Shown in pieces: positions 31,812 through 43,300 of a stretch of DNA of 64,000 nt. The translations under genes and the position numbers were made by a program. This DNA is from Steinernema hermaphroditum (lineage: Eukaryota > Nematoda > Chromadorea > Rhabditida > Steinernematidae), in contig CM059624.1 in NCBI GenBank assembly GCA_030435675.1, forward strand, positions 13,106,769 to 13,170,768, given 5' to 3'. The notes below the pieces were generated by a model, which worked only from the letters and a program-made list of their open reading frames with translations, was not told the origin of the DNA and ran no database searches. The number at the start of each line of letters is the position of its first letter. Positions within the stretch are counted from its first letter, which is position 1.

Positions 31812-32827
31812 TGCTTTCCTTGCTCAGATGTGCCATAGGGATCTTATATGATGTTCTCCATTTTCTACAGTATACAGTATATGGTTGTTTAAGTTATTGC
31901 AATATACGTGGCATAAAATCGGTTGTCATGTGGGTTGTTACAGAAGGGATGGTTTTATTGAATCACAAGAAGGTGAACTCATTGAAAGAACGTTCGACGA
32001 ATCTCCTCGGTCGTCTTGTAGCGGACGTAGGTGTAGTTGATGTACTTGCAGACGTGTTTGAAGGCTTTGTCGATGGCCAAGTAGTTGACCGCGTTGGCGA
32101 ACTGCACAAGGTCCCCGAAGTCCATCGTGAAGAAGGCCAATTCTTCTTTCGGGAGGTCGTGGTAACTCTGTACGGCCTTCTTTTCGTGGAACTTCTCGCA
32201 GTACTCGACGATCTTGGTCGCCGTCCTGGAATCGACCTCGAGGAGTTTGAGGGTTCTGTTCTCGTTCGAGTCGCCCATCTGTTCGTAGAAGTTTAGAGTC
32301 GCCTTCAGAACTGCGGACATCTTGAGGGCTTCGGGGGAGATCTTGAGGATCTGTTTGTCTGAGGTTTCGAGAAGGTAAAAGGCCATTGTTTGGATTGCTT
32401 ACTGTAATCCAGAGGGATTGTATCTCCCTTAAACGTGTCCGTATCTGACATGGCTTAAGTCCAGAAGCATCGCTTTAGGGATAGTGCCTTAGCATCGGCA
32501 CCTTTCCACTGTCACATTCTTGTACCCACAAGTACAAATTCTGTTTGTTTACTCAGAGTTTTTGCTTGTTTACAAGAGTGTCTTATCGGTGTGGAGACAG
32601 AGTCCGTGAAGCCATGTGCCATTTGTCCTTTTTTTCGGCCCGTAAATCACTGATGTGAATCATCATTTGTCATTGTCCGTCCAAGAAGCAGTCGTGTCTC
32701 TCTGTTTGTTGCATCATCTGAGCGATATGATCGCCGCTCCGACCTCTTTTATCAGCTAATCGCCTATCAGCGAATCGTCTGCTATTTCGCCTCCGGCCAC
32801 GGGGTCCACTGCCCGCTTCTGTCACCC
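31812..32827. repeat. Inverted repeat, left arm (SKP1-like gene + M13 promoter)
   Basis: About 1.0 kb, pairing with 36299-37305. Identity is very high in the SKP1-like coding part, with only isolated differences (for example CTC versus CTA at codon 6), and somewhat lower in the spacer. The inner edge lies right at the M13 start codon. Confidence 0.93.
31979..32386 (-). CDS. SKP1-like protein, left copy (135 aa, short C-terminus)
   Basis: The protein follows the SKP1/BTB-POZ layout: an N-terminal strand-helix (FYLLETSDKQILKISPEALKMSAVL), a middle loop, then the helical part DFGDLVQFANAVNYLAIDKAFKHVCKYI and the conserved end KTTEEIRRTF, which corresponds to KTPEEIRKTF of SKP1. Canonical SKP1 continues for about 20-25 residues that help hold the F-box; here the stop follows immediately, so the F-box-binding end is missing. 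It is single-exon. The protein sequence is identical to the right-arm copy. It could be an adaptor for divergent F-box proteins or a competitor. SKP1-related families are expanded in nematodes. Confidence 0.85.
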   Translation of the reverse strand: MAFYLLETSDKQILKISPEALKMSAVLKATLNFYEQMGDSNENRTLKLLEVDSRTATKIVEYCEKFHEKKAVQSYHDLPKEELAFFTMDFGDLVQFANAVNYLAIDKAFKHVCKYINYTYVRYKTTEEIRRTFFQ

Positions 32828-35800
32828 ATGGCGCGTAGTACGCTCGTCACCGTCACCTTCGTGGTCTTCGGAGTCGTCCTTCTGGCGATTCTCGGACTGG
32901 CTATAACGAACTTGGTCTTCCTATCGTTCGCTTTCTCGCATCACGGAGGTCCACCTCATCACCCTGGGGGCCCACCAACCCATGGAGGTCCGCCAACTCA
33001 AGGAGGTTCCACAACTCTACCGCCACATGAGCCTTGCAACGGCACAGGTACACAGACCCTCTTTACTAGTTGTCAATGCTTGTCCATAGATACCAAATCG
33101 TCTCCCGAGTTCGATCGCTTCGCAGCTAACCTTTACTCTCGCGTAAACTTCAGCGTCGATCCATGCGAAGACTTCTACGAGTACGCGTGCGGTCTGTGGC
33201 CTTACAGTAACCCGGTCCCATCGTATCTCTCGTCTTGGGGCGAGTACACAAAGGTTTCCATGCAAGTGTCGAAGGATGTGAAGGACGCGCTCGAAAACGC
33301 CGATTTTGCGACGAGTTCAGAAGGCGTGAAAAAGGCCAAGAAGTTCTACGATGAGTGCATGGATGTGGACGCGACAGAGGCGCTGAAGGGAACAAAACTG
33401 GGAAGTCTTCTGCATACCGGTGTTCCAGAAGACCCGACTCTGCCTGGGTTCAAGGCAGGAAGTGGAAAGTGGCCGATAATCGACAAGACCTACACGAATA
33501 CGGCTAAATGGGAATCAAGAATAGGTAAGTGAGAGATAGCCCTACCTATATCTCATCCCACCTCATCTCAGGCCAGCTCAAAAAGTCCTTTGGAATCGAC
33601 ACTTTCGCCCTCTCCTACGCTCTCCAATACGATCTCCAGTCGAATAAGACGATTCTCTGGCTCACCGGTCAGATGCTCCCCCTCGGCCTGGGTCTGTTCG
33701 CCTCGAATTACTATCTCAACCCAAAACACAAAGGTGCACTTTTCGGTCGCCCGCAATCTTGGTGATAACTTTGATATTTAAGACGTCATGGATGCTTATC
33801 AGCAGATGCAAAGGGAAGTAGCACTACTGCTCGCGCGCGACAGTGGATTTGGAAATGTCAACATTGAGCAGGAAGATCTCGATGGAATGCTGAACGTGGA
33901 GAAAAAGCTGGCGAATATTACAAGCATGTCTCTTTCGGAGCAAAACGACGATCTCTGGACTATGAACGAGTAGGATGACCATGACCAATAAAGCGCCAAA
34001 ACCGAACTTTCCAGCTTGAAGAACCTCTCGACGGCATTTGACTGGGACACTTTCTTCAAAGATCTTCTTGACGAGGATGGGTACAAGAGAGTGAAAGAAG
34101 ATAGTGACCCAGTTGTTCAATTGAACACGCCCAACTACTTCAAGAATGTATGAAAAGAGCGGGTCTATCGGGCAAAACATGGAATGTTTTAGGTGATCGA
34201 ACTTTTGAAGAGTTCCAAGGACAAGGATCTGCAGAACTATGCCATCTGGCGCCTGATCAAGTATTCTCTGCCTTATCTCTCCAAGGAGTACACTGACGCC
34301 TTGAAGAAGCATGTGGATTGTTCATGTGTATGAGTTCATAGAAATGTCATTTAGATTCAACAACGTTTTCATGGGAAAGGCTTCTGACGACACACCTCGA
34401 GCTAACATCTGTCTGAGCTACATCAAGGTAATTAAAGGCGATCTATTGAGACCAAGTTCGAGTTACTTTTTCGACTCAGCGCGACTCGATTACTTCCAAA
34501 ATTTCTAGAATCGCTAAAAACAATTTGTGAATAAGTCATACTATAAGAGAAAGATCAAATATATTTCAAACCGCTTTTTACACCCACCTTCATTGCTCAT
34601 TTTTTAGCTCTATCTAACCATTAGCCATCAACCACGAATAGCACCACCTGGTGGGAATAGTGAGATCTTCATGAAGTGGTCAGAGATGATGGTTCATTAT
34701 TTGAAAGTCTCATTTCTAATCATCTTTTAATTCGTTGACGAGCCATGTAAGCTAACAAGCAGGTACAGCATGTCCCCTCAAATCGAGCTTCGCACACATC
34801 GACGAACAGAGGCCGACGCTACTACTGATACGTTTGGACCAAAACTTGACCAAAAGACCTAAAGTTTTCGAAACTCCAACACAAAAATCGAAATCGAAGG
34901 TCAATAACTAACGAAGCAGCAGCTAATGCTGGCTTGCCTCTGTATAGCTCTGTTGGGGTGGAACATGCTGGAACGTTCTCTTCCAGGATGACTTGGCGAA
35001 GTGAGAAAACGAGGGTTCAATATGTTCGCTGTCCTCTTGTCAATCCTTGATTTCTAAGTGCCCTGCTCCTCTTCAGGGCAACTTCGAACTCCCCAACCTC
35101 GGGTTCGCCAGCGCTGAAGCTTATGGTCGCAAATTCTTCAACGACGACATGAGATCCAACTCTCGAGATCTGGTAGCCAATGTGAAGAGCGGACTACAAA
35201 CCCTCATCGAAGAGGCCGACTGGATGGACAACAAAACGAGGGCTAACGCTTTGGACAAAGCCGTCAAGATGGACATGATGATCGCCTACCCTGACTGGAC
35301 AATGAACAAAACCGCTCAGAAGGAATACTACAAAAGTGGGCCGGGTGGAAAGTGCACCGCTTAAAACTGTTCTTTAGTGCTCGAAATTCCACAGAACGTC
35401 TCATTCATCTCTTTGAATCTCATGCTGCGCTCCTGGGCAGTTCTCAAGAATTTCGACGACATTCTGGTTCCTGTGAATAGGAGAGATTTCGTCGGGTCAC
35501 CGATTAGGACCGACGCTTGGTACACGGCTACAAGGAATGCGTTCACGATGCCTCTCGGGGAGCTACAGTATCCCTTCTATGGCTTCAGTAAGTAGAAGAG
35601 GGTCATAATAATTCATTTTGAAACTATCTCTCGTCGCTTTTTTCTTTGTTTTGGGTACCGTATCCTTGCCATTCTTAGATTATCCTAATGCCATGAACTA
35701 CGGAGCCATTGGAGCCGTGGCCGGCCATGAAATGTCCCACGGATTCGATGTTCAAGGATCTCAATTCGACGCCGACGGAAACCAGCACGACTGGTGGTCG

Positions 35801-36256
35801 AAGGACTCAAAGTACGCTCACTTTCATCGGTCTCTTCTAGAGCGTTTCTTTAGGAAAGAGTTCCAAAAACGGACGCAGTGCCTCATCGACCAGTTCAGCA
35901 AGTACTGCTTCAAAGGAATCGGCTGCATCAACGGAACGAATACGGTAGCTGAGAACACCGCTGATTTGGGGGGCCTGAAGGCCGCCTACCAAGCATTCAA
36001 GACTCTTCCTCCTGAGCCACGATTGGAAAAAGCGCCGATGTTCTCCGATGACCAGCTGTTCTTCTTGTCTTTCACCTCCTTCTACTGTGCGTCCAATTCG
36101 AAGGCCGCCACAGAAGATCAGCTACTTACGAACAATCACTCTCCGGCCAAGTATCGCGTCATCGGCACTTTGAGGAACATTCCGGAATTTGCAGAAGCGT
36201 TTAAATGTAAAAAAGATTCGTACATGAATCCCTCAGATCGATGTTCTATTTGGTAA
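32828..36256 (+). CDS. M13 (neprilysin/endothelin-converting-enzyme-like) zinc metallopeptidase, ten exons
   Basis: A type II membrane ectopeptidase: a hydrophobic anchor near the N-terminus (about residues 8-32), a Gly/Pro-rich stalk, then the M13 ectodomain starting SVDPCEDFYEYACG. Exons: 32828-33524, 33572-33733, 33783-33969, 34015-34147, 34193-34308, 34355-34427, 35077-35335, 35378-35587, 35679-35811 and 35854-36256; 790 aa. Zinc motif HEMSH (about 629-633), downstream ENTAD, and the terminal CSIW typical of M13 are all present. The substrate-binding NA-x-Y block is NAFT. The fifth intron (34309-34354) needs a GC-AG border to keep the frame. Canonical sites there would shift it. The 649-nt intron (34428-35076) is the only long one. 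Complete and probably active. Confidence 0.95.
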
Positions 36257-36298
36257 TTTGTACTATACGGGTGAACTAATAAAATATGATGACTGATT

Positions 36299-37305
36299 GG
36301 TGACAGTATCAAGCACGGGTGCAAAATGGGCAGTGGACCCTGTGGTCGGGGGGAGAAGTGGCTGATAAGCGATTAGCTGATAAAAGAGGTCGGAGCGGCG
36401 ATCATATCGCTCAGATGATGCAACAAACAGAGAGACACGACTGCTTCTTGGACGGACAATGACAAATGATGATTCACTTCGGTGATTTACGGGCCGAAAA
36501 AAGGACAAATGGCACATGGCTTCACGGCTTCATAAGACACTCTTGTAAACAAGAAAAAGGTCTGAGTAAACAAACAGAATTTGTACTTGTGGGTACAAAA
36601 ATGTGACAGTGGAAAGGTGCCGATGCTAAGGCACTATCCCTAAAGCGATGCTTCTGGACTTAAGCCATGTCAGATACGGACACGTTTAAGGGAGATACAA
36701 TCCATCTGGATTACAGTAACCAATCGAAACAATGGCCTTTTACCTTCTAGAAACCTCAGACAAACAGATCCTCAAGATCTCCCCCGAAGCCCTCAAGATG
36801 TCCGCAGTTCTGAAGGCGACTCTAAACTTCTACGAACAGATGGGCGACTCGAACGAGAACAGAACCCTCAAACTCCTCGAGGTCGATTCCAGGACGGCGA
36901 CCAAGATCGTCGAGTACTGCGAGAAGTTCCACGAAAAGAAGGCCGTACAGAGTTACCACGACCTCCCGAAAGAAGAATTGGCCTTCTTCACGATGGACTT
37001 CGGGGACCTTGTGCAGTTCGCCAACGCGGTCAACTACTTGGCCATCGACAAAGCCTTCAAACACGTCTGCAAGTACATCAACTACACCTACGTCCGCTAC
37101 AAGACGACCGAGGAGATTCGTCGAACGTTCTTTCAATGAGTTCACCTTCTTGTGATTCAATAAAACCATCCCTTCTGTAACAACCCACATGACAACCGAT
37201 TTTATGCCACGTATATTGCAATAACTTAAACAACCATATACTGTATACTGTAGAAAATGTATCGTATAAGATCCCAATGACACGTCTGAGCAAGGAAGAC
37301 ACATA
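36299..37305. repeat. Inverted repeat, right arm
   Basis: Mirror of 31812-32827. The arm ends at the position corresponding to the M13 start codon, so a promoter-like segment here points towards the 3' end of the M13 gene without a gene of its own. The outer edge lies about 15 bp before the stop of the synaptotagmin gene. Confidence 0.93.
36732..37139 (+). CDS. SKP1-like protein, right copy (135 aa)
   Basis: It encodes the same protein as 31979-32386, with only silent differences seen. The short C-terminus is shared, so the loss of the F-box-contacting end predates the duplication, or gene conversion has homogenised the arms. The frame is open from ATG to TGA (37137-37139) with no intron. 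The 3' flank has an AATAAA at about 37159. Confidence 0.85.
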   Translation: MAFYLLETSDKQILKISPEALKMSAVLKATLNFYEQMGDSNENRTLKLLEVDSRTATKIVEYCEKFHEKKAVQSYHDLPKEELAFFTMDFGDLVQFANAVNYLAIDKAFKHVCKYINYTYVRYKTTEEIRRTFFQ

Positions 37306-37319
37306 TGAAGGGCGGTTTC

Positions 37320-40300
37320 TCACTTTTTCGCTTTGGGAATATTGCGGAACGAGTCCGGCACTTCGCCGAGAATGCTGTGCCACATCGCCACGGAGCGAGG
37401 CATCTGAAAGTGGGCTGTAGGGTGTGGGAAGCTCGGGAACGGACTTACAACTGGCTGTGTCTCATCTTGTGTGTACCCGTAGGAGTTCAGCGAAGCAGAG
37501 CTTCGGAACGAACTGAAGCAGTCTTCCCATTGTTGAAGGCCTTCTTTTGTCGGACTTTCTTTGCCCAACACGCAGCACCCAAGAAGGTCGTCGCGACCGA
37601 TACTGTAGAACATCGGAAGTTAGTCGGTGCCAAGGGTTCCGTGACTCCCTCAGAGAGTCTTTTCCATGGCCTCTTTCCCCTCTCAATCATCAAATATGCT
37701 TACCGGTCCCAATCCATGACCTGCACCAGCAGATTGGTCTCGTCAATCTGGCTCGGTGGCAAGTCGAACTCGATGGTCTCGTGATAGACCGGGTTCAGAT
37801 TCGCGCGCTTGATTGACGTTTTCCGCATTTTCACACGTCTCCGTTGATATATTTGCGATATGCGCACGTATGGATCTAAAAAGATGCGGCGTGAAGATAG
37901 TCGGCAGCGCCGAGGTGACGTGCCTGATGCGCCCGTTATGTCCATCGGACGCAGATTGTACGCCTTGGAAACGGTGACGTAGAGCTTTTGCTCCCCGGGC
38001 GAGTAGGACAAGTGCAGCAGGAGGTCGCCGAAGTCGTTCTTCTCCTGACTTCCGACGATTTGCATCGTGTATTCGGTCCACGAGTGCAAGTCCGACTTCT
38101 CGAACAGATCGCGCATAATTACATTTCCGATGAGGCCGTGCCGCGTGAAGCGATCGAAGTCGTAAACGGTGAACTGAAATTAATGTTTCATGGCGACAAG
38201 AAGGGCTGAGATTTGCTTTAGATGGAGGTTTTTATGGGTACAGGGTTTATCAATCTAGGACGGAAAATGCAGGGTTTAAACTTAAAAAAATAACAGCTGT
38301 TTGACTTACTAAAAGGAAATGAAATACACCATGAATATTGAATAAGAATAATTGAGTGATCTTGTGATGCAAATGAAGTGCAAAAATAATAAGCGCAAGC
38401 AATTACAATTAGTGTTAATTCACAAGTTTCTCCATTACAACAACGCCGATTATGTCCAATAAGAGATCTGTGTTCTGAACCAATCTGAATCGTATAATTG
38501 CAGCTGTATAAGCTACTAAAAAGAAAAATCTAAAGCAACTTGAGCATGTATTTACAAAAATAAAAGGTCTGAACCAATCTACTTATTGCATGAAATTAAT
38601 GTTTTATAGCGACAAGAAAGGTTCGATTTGCTCCAGATGGGGATTTGCTAAGTATAGGGCTTATCAATCGAAGATAAACCGCCAAAAATAACTCGTATAG
38701 TTGCAGCTGTTCTCTTGTTACTAATAAGAAAAAATAGTACAATCGTACAAAAATAATTGATTGAAATGGAAAGTGATGTATAGCAGGTCCTCATTAGGTA
38801 GGTTTTGAAATCCGATATGTTAAAGCGTTATGTTTTAGAGCAATTAGAGCGCAGTACAGTGGTGCGCCACGTATTAAGATCCACATTGGAATCCAAAATA
38901 ACAGAACCAAAATTGAACTTCCTGTTCGGTTTCGTCTGATGAACCACTGTAACAAAAATATAAGAACTATGAGAATCATCTGTAGAATTTTGTCACAAGC
39001 TGAAACACCGCTAAAATGCGTGAGATTTCCTGATCAGTATGGAAACTACTCAGGTCTCAACTACTTGTTCTTTTCATAGTTATTCTGCGCTTTTAAAACT
39101 GGATCTGTGATGATTCAAGCGGTGAACACAATTGGGTATATAACTTTAATCGATATTTAAATAAATTATAAAAACGATATAGTTTAGTGTCCGTTGTGTC
39201 CAAGATATGCATATAGTAACGCCAATTCTTACATACCCTGTTTTCAAAAATAGACGATGATATACGGAAAACGGACACAATTCTTCGTCTTCATACAACA
39301 TCAAAGATAGAAAACCACATCTCGTGGTCTATTTTGAGATAAATACAAATCTCATTTGTAAACTACTATTGGATATTTCAGTTTATAAGGCTATGTCGCC
39401 GACGCTCTGAGGATGCCACCACCAGCAAAGACGCAACTCCCGGACCATGGGCTCATCTCTCCGAAGCAGATGCGAGCTCAGAACAGTCCGCTGTGCCGCA
39501 AACGCCCGCGAAGAGGATGTTCCGTCGCCGTTCCCGAAGTTTCGCCGATTCGCAGATGCCCCGTGAAGCGCGCCGTCAAAGACCGGTTCGACACCACCGC
39601 TACGCCAGGGATGAAGCCTGCAGCAATGAGACTTCCTCTGTTTGTCTATTTTTCGGTGTCCTGCAAGGCGCAAAGCCTTTGATTCGGGAAATAAAGTAAA
39701 GTAAAGTAAAGTAAAAGGCTATGTGTCCGAAAATGGCAATCTAATGAGGACTGGTACCATACAAAACACTACTGGACGCCGTTAGTGTTCGTTCTGGATA
39801 CACCTGATGTTTACTATACCCTCATGCAAAAATTTGAGTACCGTATAGAACCCATATTATATATATCCACGTCATACCTACCTGCAGCATTCTATTTGGC
39901 AGATTGTTGTATGCGACGTCAAAACTGAACATCTCATTGAACTCCGGATCCAAGCTCTTCTTGAAAATTCTCGTTTTGCAGTGGTTTCTCCTCTCCGGCA
40001 GGAGATACATCTTCACATAGGGGTCGGAACTCCTATTCCGCTCCTGAACACACTCGAATGCATCTGACGTCACTTCGCGTCACTCACCACGGCCGGCAGA
40101 TGATTGGCCCGAAGCACGTGGACCATGAGCACGCGATGGATGAAGTCGTAGCGCAGTTCGAAGGTTAAAGTCCCCCGAAAGCAGCTCGTTAGGGTTTTCT
40201 CGTAGAATCCCAACTCATAATGGATGACTGAGCGATTATCGATCTCCTGAAAAACGGCGCTTTACTCTCCATTAAGAGAATGAGAAGTTGGGACAAAAAA

Positions 40301-43300
40301 TGACTTGTGACCCGGGCACGGAGCAAGGCTAATTTGGCATTAAAGAGTCACGTCATGGCTAGACAATAAGTGAATTATTCATTGTACAGAAGTTTAGCGG
40401 TTCGGTGAACCGAAAAGCTGGGGGTGGTCGCGAAGCTTATAGTGAAAGATTGTCAAGAAAGGACTAAAATAACGAATTTCTATGTGCTTGATGTGATCTT
40501 TGATTCAAAATGTTGCGAATAAAATGGATAACTATTCTTAATAAATGAAAGTTGAACTCCACGGAGCTGACGCTTTAAAACTTGATGAGCCACATAAGAT
40601 TCAAAAGCGCCCAATGTAGACATGCATGCAGATATTTTTAAATGAATTTAAATGAACCTAAAACAAATACATGATAGAGGAGCAGTTCAAGAAATGGCTA
40701 CGGTGATGGTGATATACGATGAACAAAGAACGGAAAAATTCGAAAAGATACACATTGAACAACAGAAACACTAATTTTCTAGGCAGATTAAGGAACCAAC
40801 AAAAATTTAAGAATTCTTTAAGATATTTAAAAACCAACACAATCACATGCTACATTGAGATATTTCAATCGCTTTCAAATCCAAAAGTCCAAAACGCATG
40901 ATAGGATATCAACTGTAAGCTTCTTCTCAACCTGGCCGAAAAGACTCTTTCAGAAAAAACAAGGCGTCTCTATCATTTTGCATTATGTCAAGCTAGATGT
41001 GGCACATTTACTCTGCTAGAATAGGCCTCAAACTACTGGTGTGCAGATCAAAGTGAAGTTAGAGCTTCATCCTTGCTTCCATGAGTACAGGAGTTCGTAT
41101 TTTTCATCGTCGATCGAGAATAGGATGGCCACCGCTTTCCAATGGTTTTCTCCGCGACAAACAATCTCGCTCAAGATAAATGGCTCTCATGTTAAACCTT
41201 CAAAAACCATTGAAAACAACATATATCTTAAACTCAGAAGGATTTGTTTACTCTCATTACGAGGGACGAAGATCTTAAGATCGTAAACTTAGGAAAGGAG
41301 AGCGACCGCATGACAACATGACAAAACTTACAGAGATTCGGAGCTGATTGGATAGAATAATACGACTTTTACAAGGCATTTAAGGTGACCTTTAAGGCGG
41401 TCTCACTCGGCTCGTAGTGGCGATCAGTCGCCCCTCAATGTTCGGTTTGTTTCTCTTCCTTTAACTACTGAAGTAAGGGATATATTCTTCCTTTTCTGTC
41501 CCGTTTAAACTCCAAGTGCGTCCCATTGACTAAGATGCCCCTGCCATAGAGCTCTTCAGAAAGGACAAAGCCGAAATTCTAGGCATAAATCAATGTGTTG
41601 CTAAGAAACTTCGAATCTTTTGGTTCAAACCCTTTGTTCTGACACCAAGAATACTATCCGGTGCGGCCCTTTCCAACAGTGGAATTGCAAAAGAGGTTAT
41701 ACGTTGTTAACGATCTGAGGTGGGAAGCGATCTGCGAGCAGTATTATACAGTGGAATTCTCAGAAATCTACAATAGTGAACATGGCATGCCACGTGAATC
41801 CACACACTAGGAACTAACTTTAAGCGAAGATAATGTGATGTATTCCACAAAAATGCTTAAAGAACCGAAGTTCTCAGTATGTGTGTCGTGGAATTCGTGA
41901 ATCACCAACCGGCCTCTGAAGAATCTGGGACATAAGCTGCTCTGTAGCTAGCGTATCATATACAGTGAAAAAGGACCGCATCCTGGGTGGGATTTGAACC
42001 GAAACCGACTTTGACTAACATTCTCTGTGTGACTTGACATTGGGGCCGGTCTTGCTTTTTTGAGGGACGCGAACTTCGTTACAGTATATAAGTATACAGC
42101 CAAAAATGATGAGTGCGGCGCAAGACAAAAATAAATTTGAGCTTTTGAAGCTTTCCGATTCACTATTCCACTCAAAGATGTATGTTGAATGAATGGGAAG
42201 CATGAGACAAAGAGTGATAACGTCATTTCCGCACAAAAATGTCAAATCATAGATAATTATGGATAGCCCATCTCACTCCATTTTCTAATATTTATAAAAC
42301 AGTGTATAGACTCAAAACTCGATTACCTGTGCCATGAAACAAAGAGTGGTTTTGACGCTAATAGACTAAAATGACGAATTATTCTATTCTCTATTCCCCA
42401 AAACAAAATTTTAAACCAAGTTGAAGGTCAGTCACATGGTTATAACTGAAGTTTGCCCGGATGCTTGTGATTGCAAATGCTCAATTCTCAACACATCTCT
42501 TCATCACCCCGATAGCCAAAACAACGAATTTAGAAATGATGCGTATCGTATGCATGAAAGAAGGTAAAATCAAAGCAATCACACAGTAAAGTTAAATCCA
42601 TTTGAAAATTGCGGTAAATGCATTACAAAACTCATTAATCTACTGGGTGATACTTAAAGCGCAATCATGTGGCTCAGTACCGTACATACCTGATCATCAT
42701 GCTCGTCGAAAAACATTTGGCCGTTGGTGGCGAGGCCGTTCGTCTTAACGACCCTCGGAGGCTCCGTGCTGGAAGTCGTTTTCGCTCCGCCGCCGACGAA
42801 GCGCTGGAAGAAGCTGAAGGCGGACGTCGTGGAGGTGGGGGCGCCGTTGGAGAGTTGGGTGGAGTGGCCGTTGTAGAGGAGAGGTTCTTTGCACGTATTG
42901 AAACTGAAATGGAGAGAGGAGGAGATAAGAAGCTGGGCTGGAGGACTAATCGGGGAGGGACGGAAGCCCGAGGGGGCCGCGGCGACTTCCGAGTGCTCCT
43001 CTTGTTCGCGACAATTAGCGACGTTTCTATGGGCGATGGAAGGGAGGAGGACGAGATTAAGCGGGCCTGCGGGGGGCGAGGGATGTTCATTCGGAATTTA
43101 TGTGTTTGTTTCTTTCGACACAACTCGTCGTGTTAACAGTAAGCGCATCCATAGATCTCATGCGATTGGCGCAACAGTTGGTGGCCTTCTGGCCGGATAA
43201 TGGCATCATAAAAGAGGCGAAGGGTGCCCCCCGATCGCCGCCAAGAAACAGTTGTAAAGTGGCGCCAGAAACATGCGTCAAGCGAAGCCGGAGGTGTGAG

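Noticed and set aside
41970..42060. tRNA-like B box (complement of GGGATTTGAACCG) on the minus strand
   Set aside because: No matching A box, acceptor stem or anticodon arm; most likely a chance word or old SINE scrap.
42674..43136. 150-aa overlapping ORFs on both strands
   Set aside because: Shadows of the synaptotagmin exon 42903-42690, whose correct frame is fixed by splice sites and phase.
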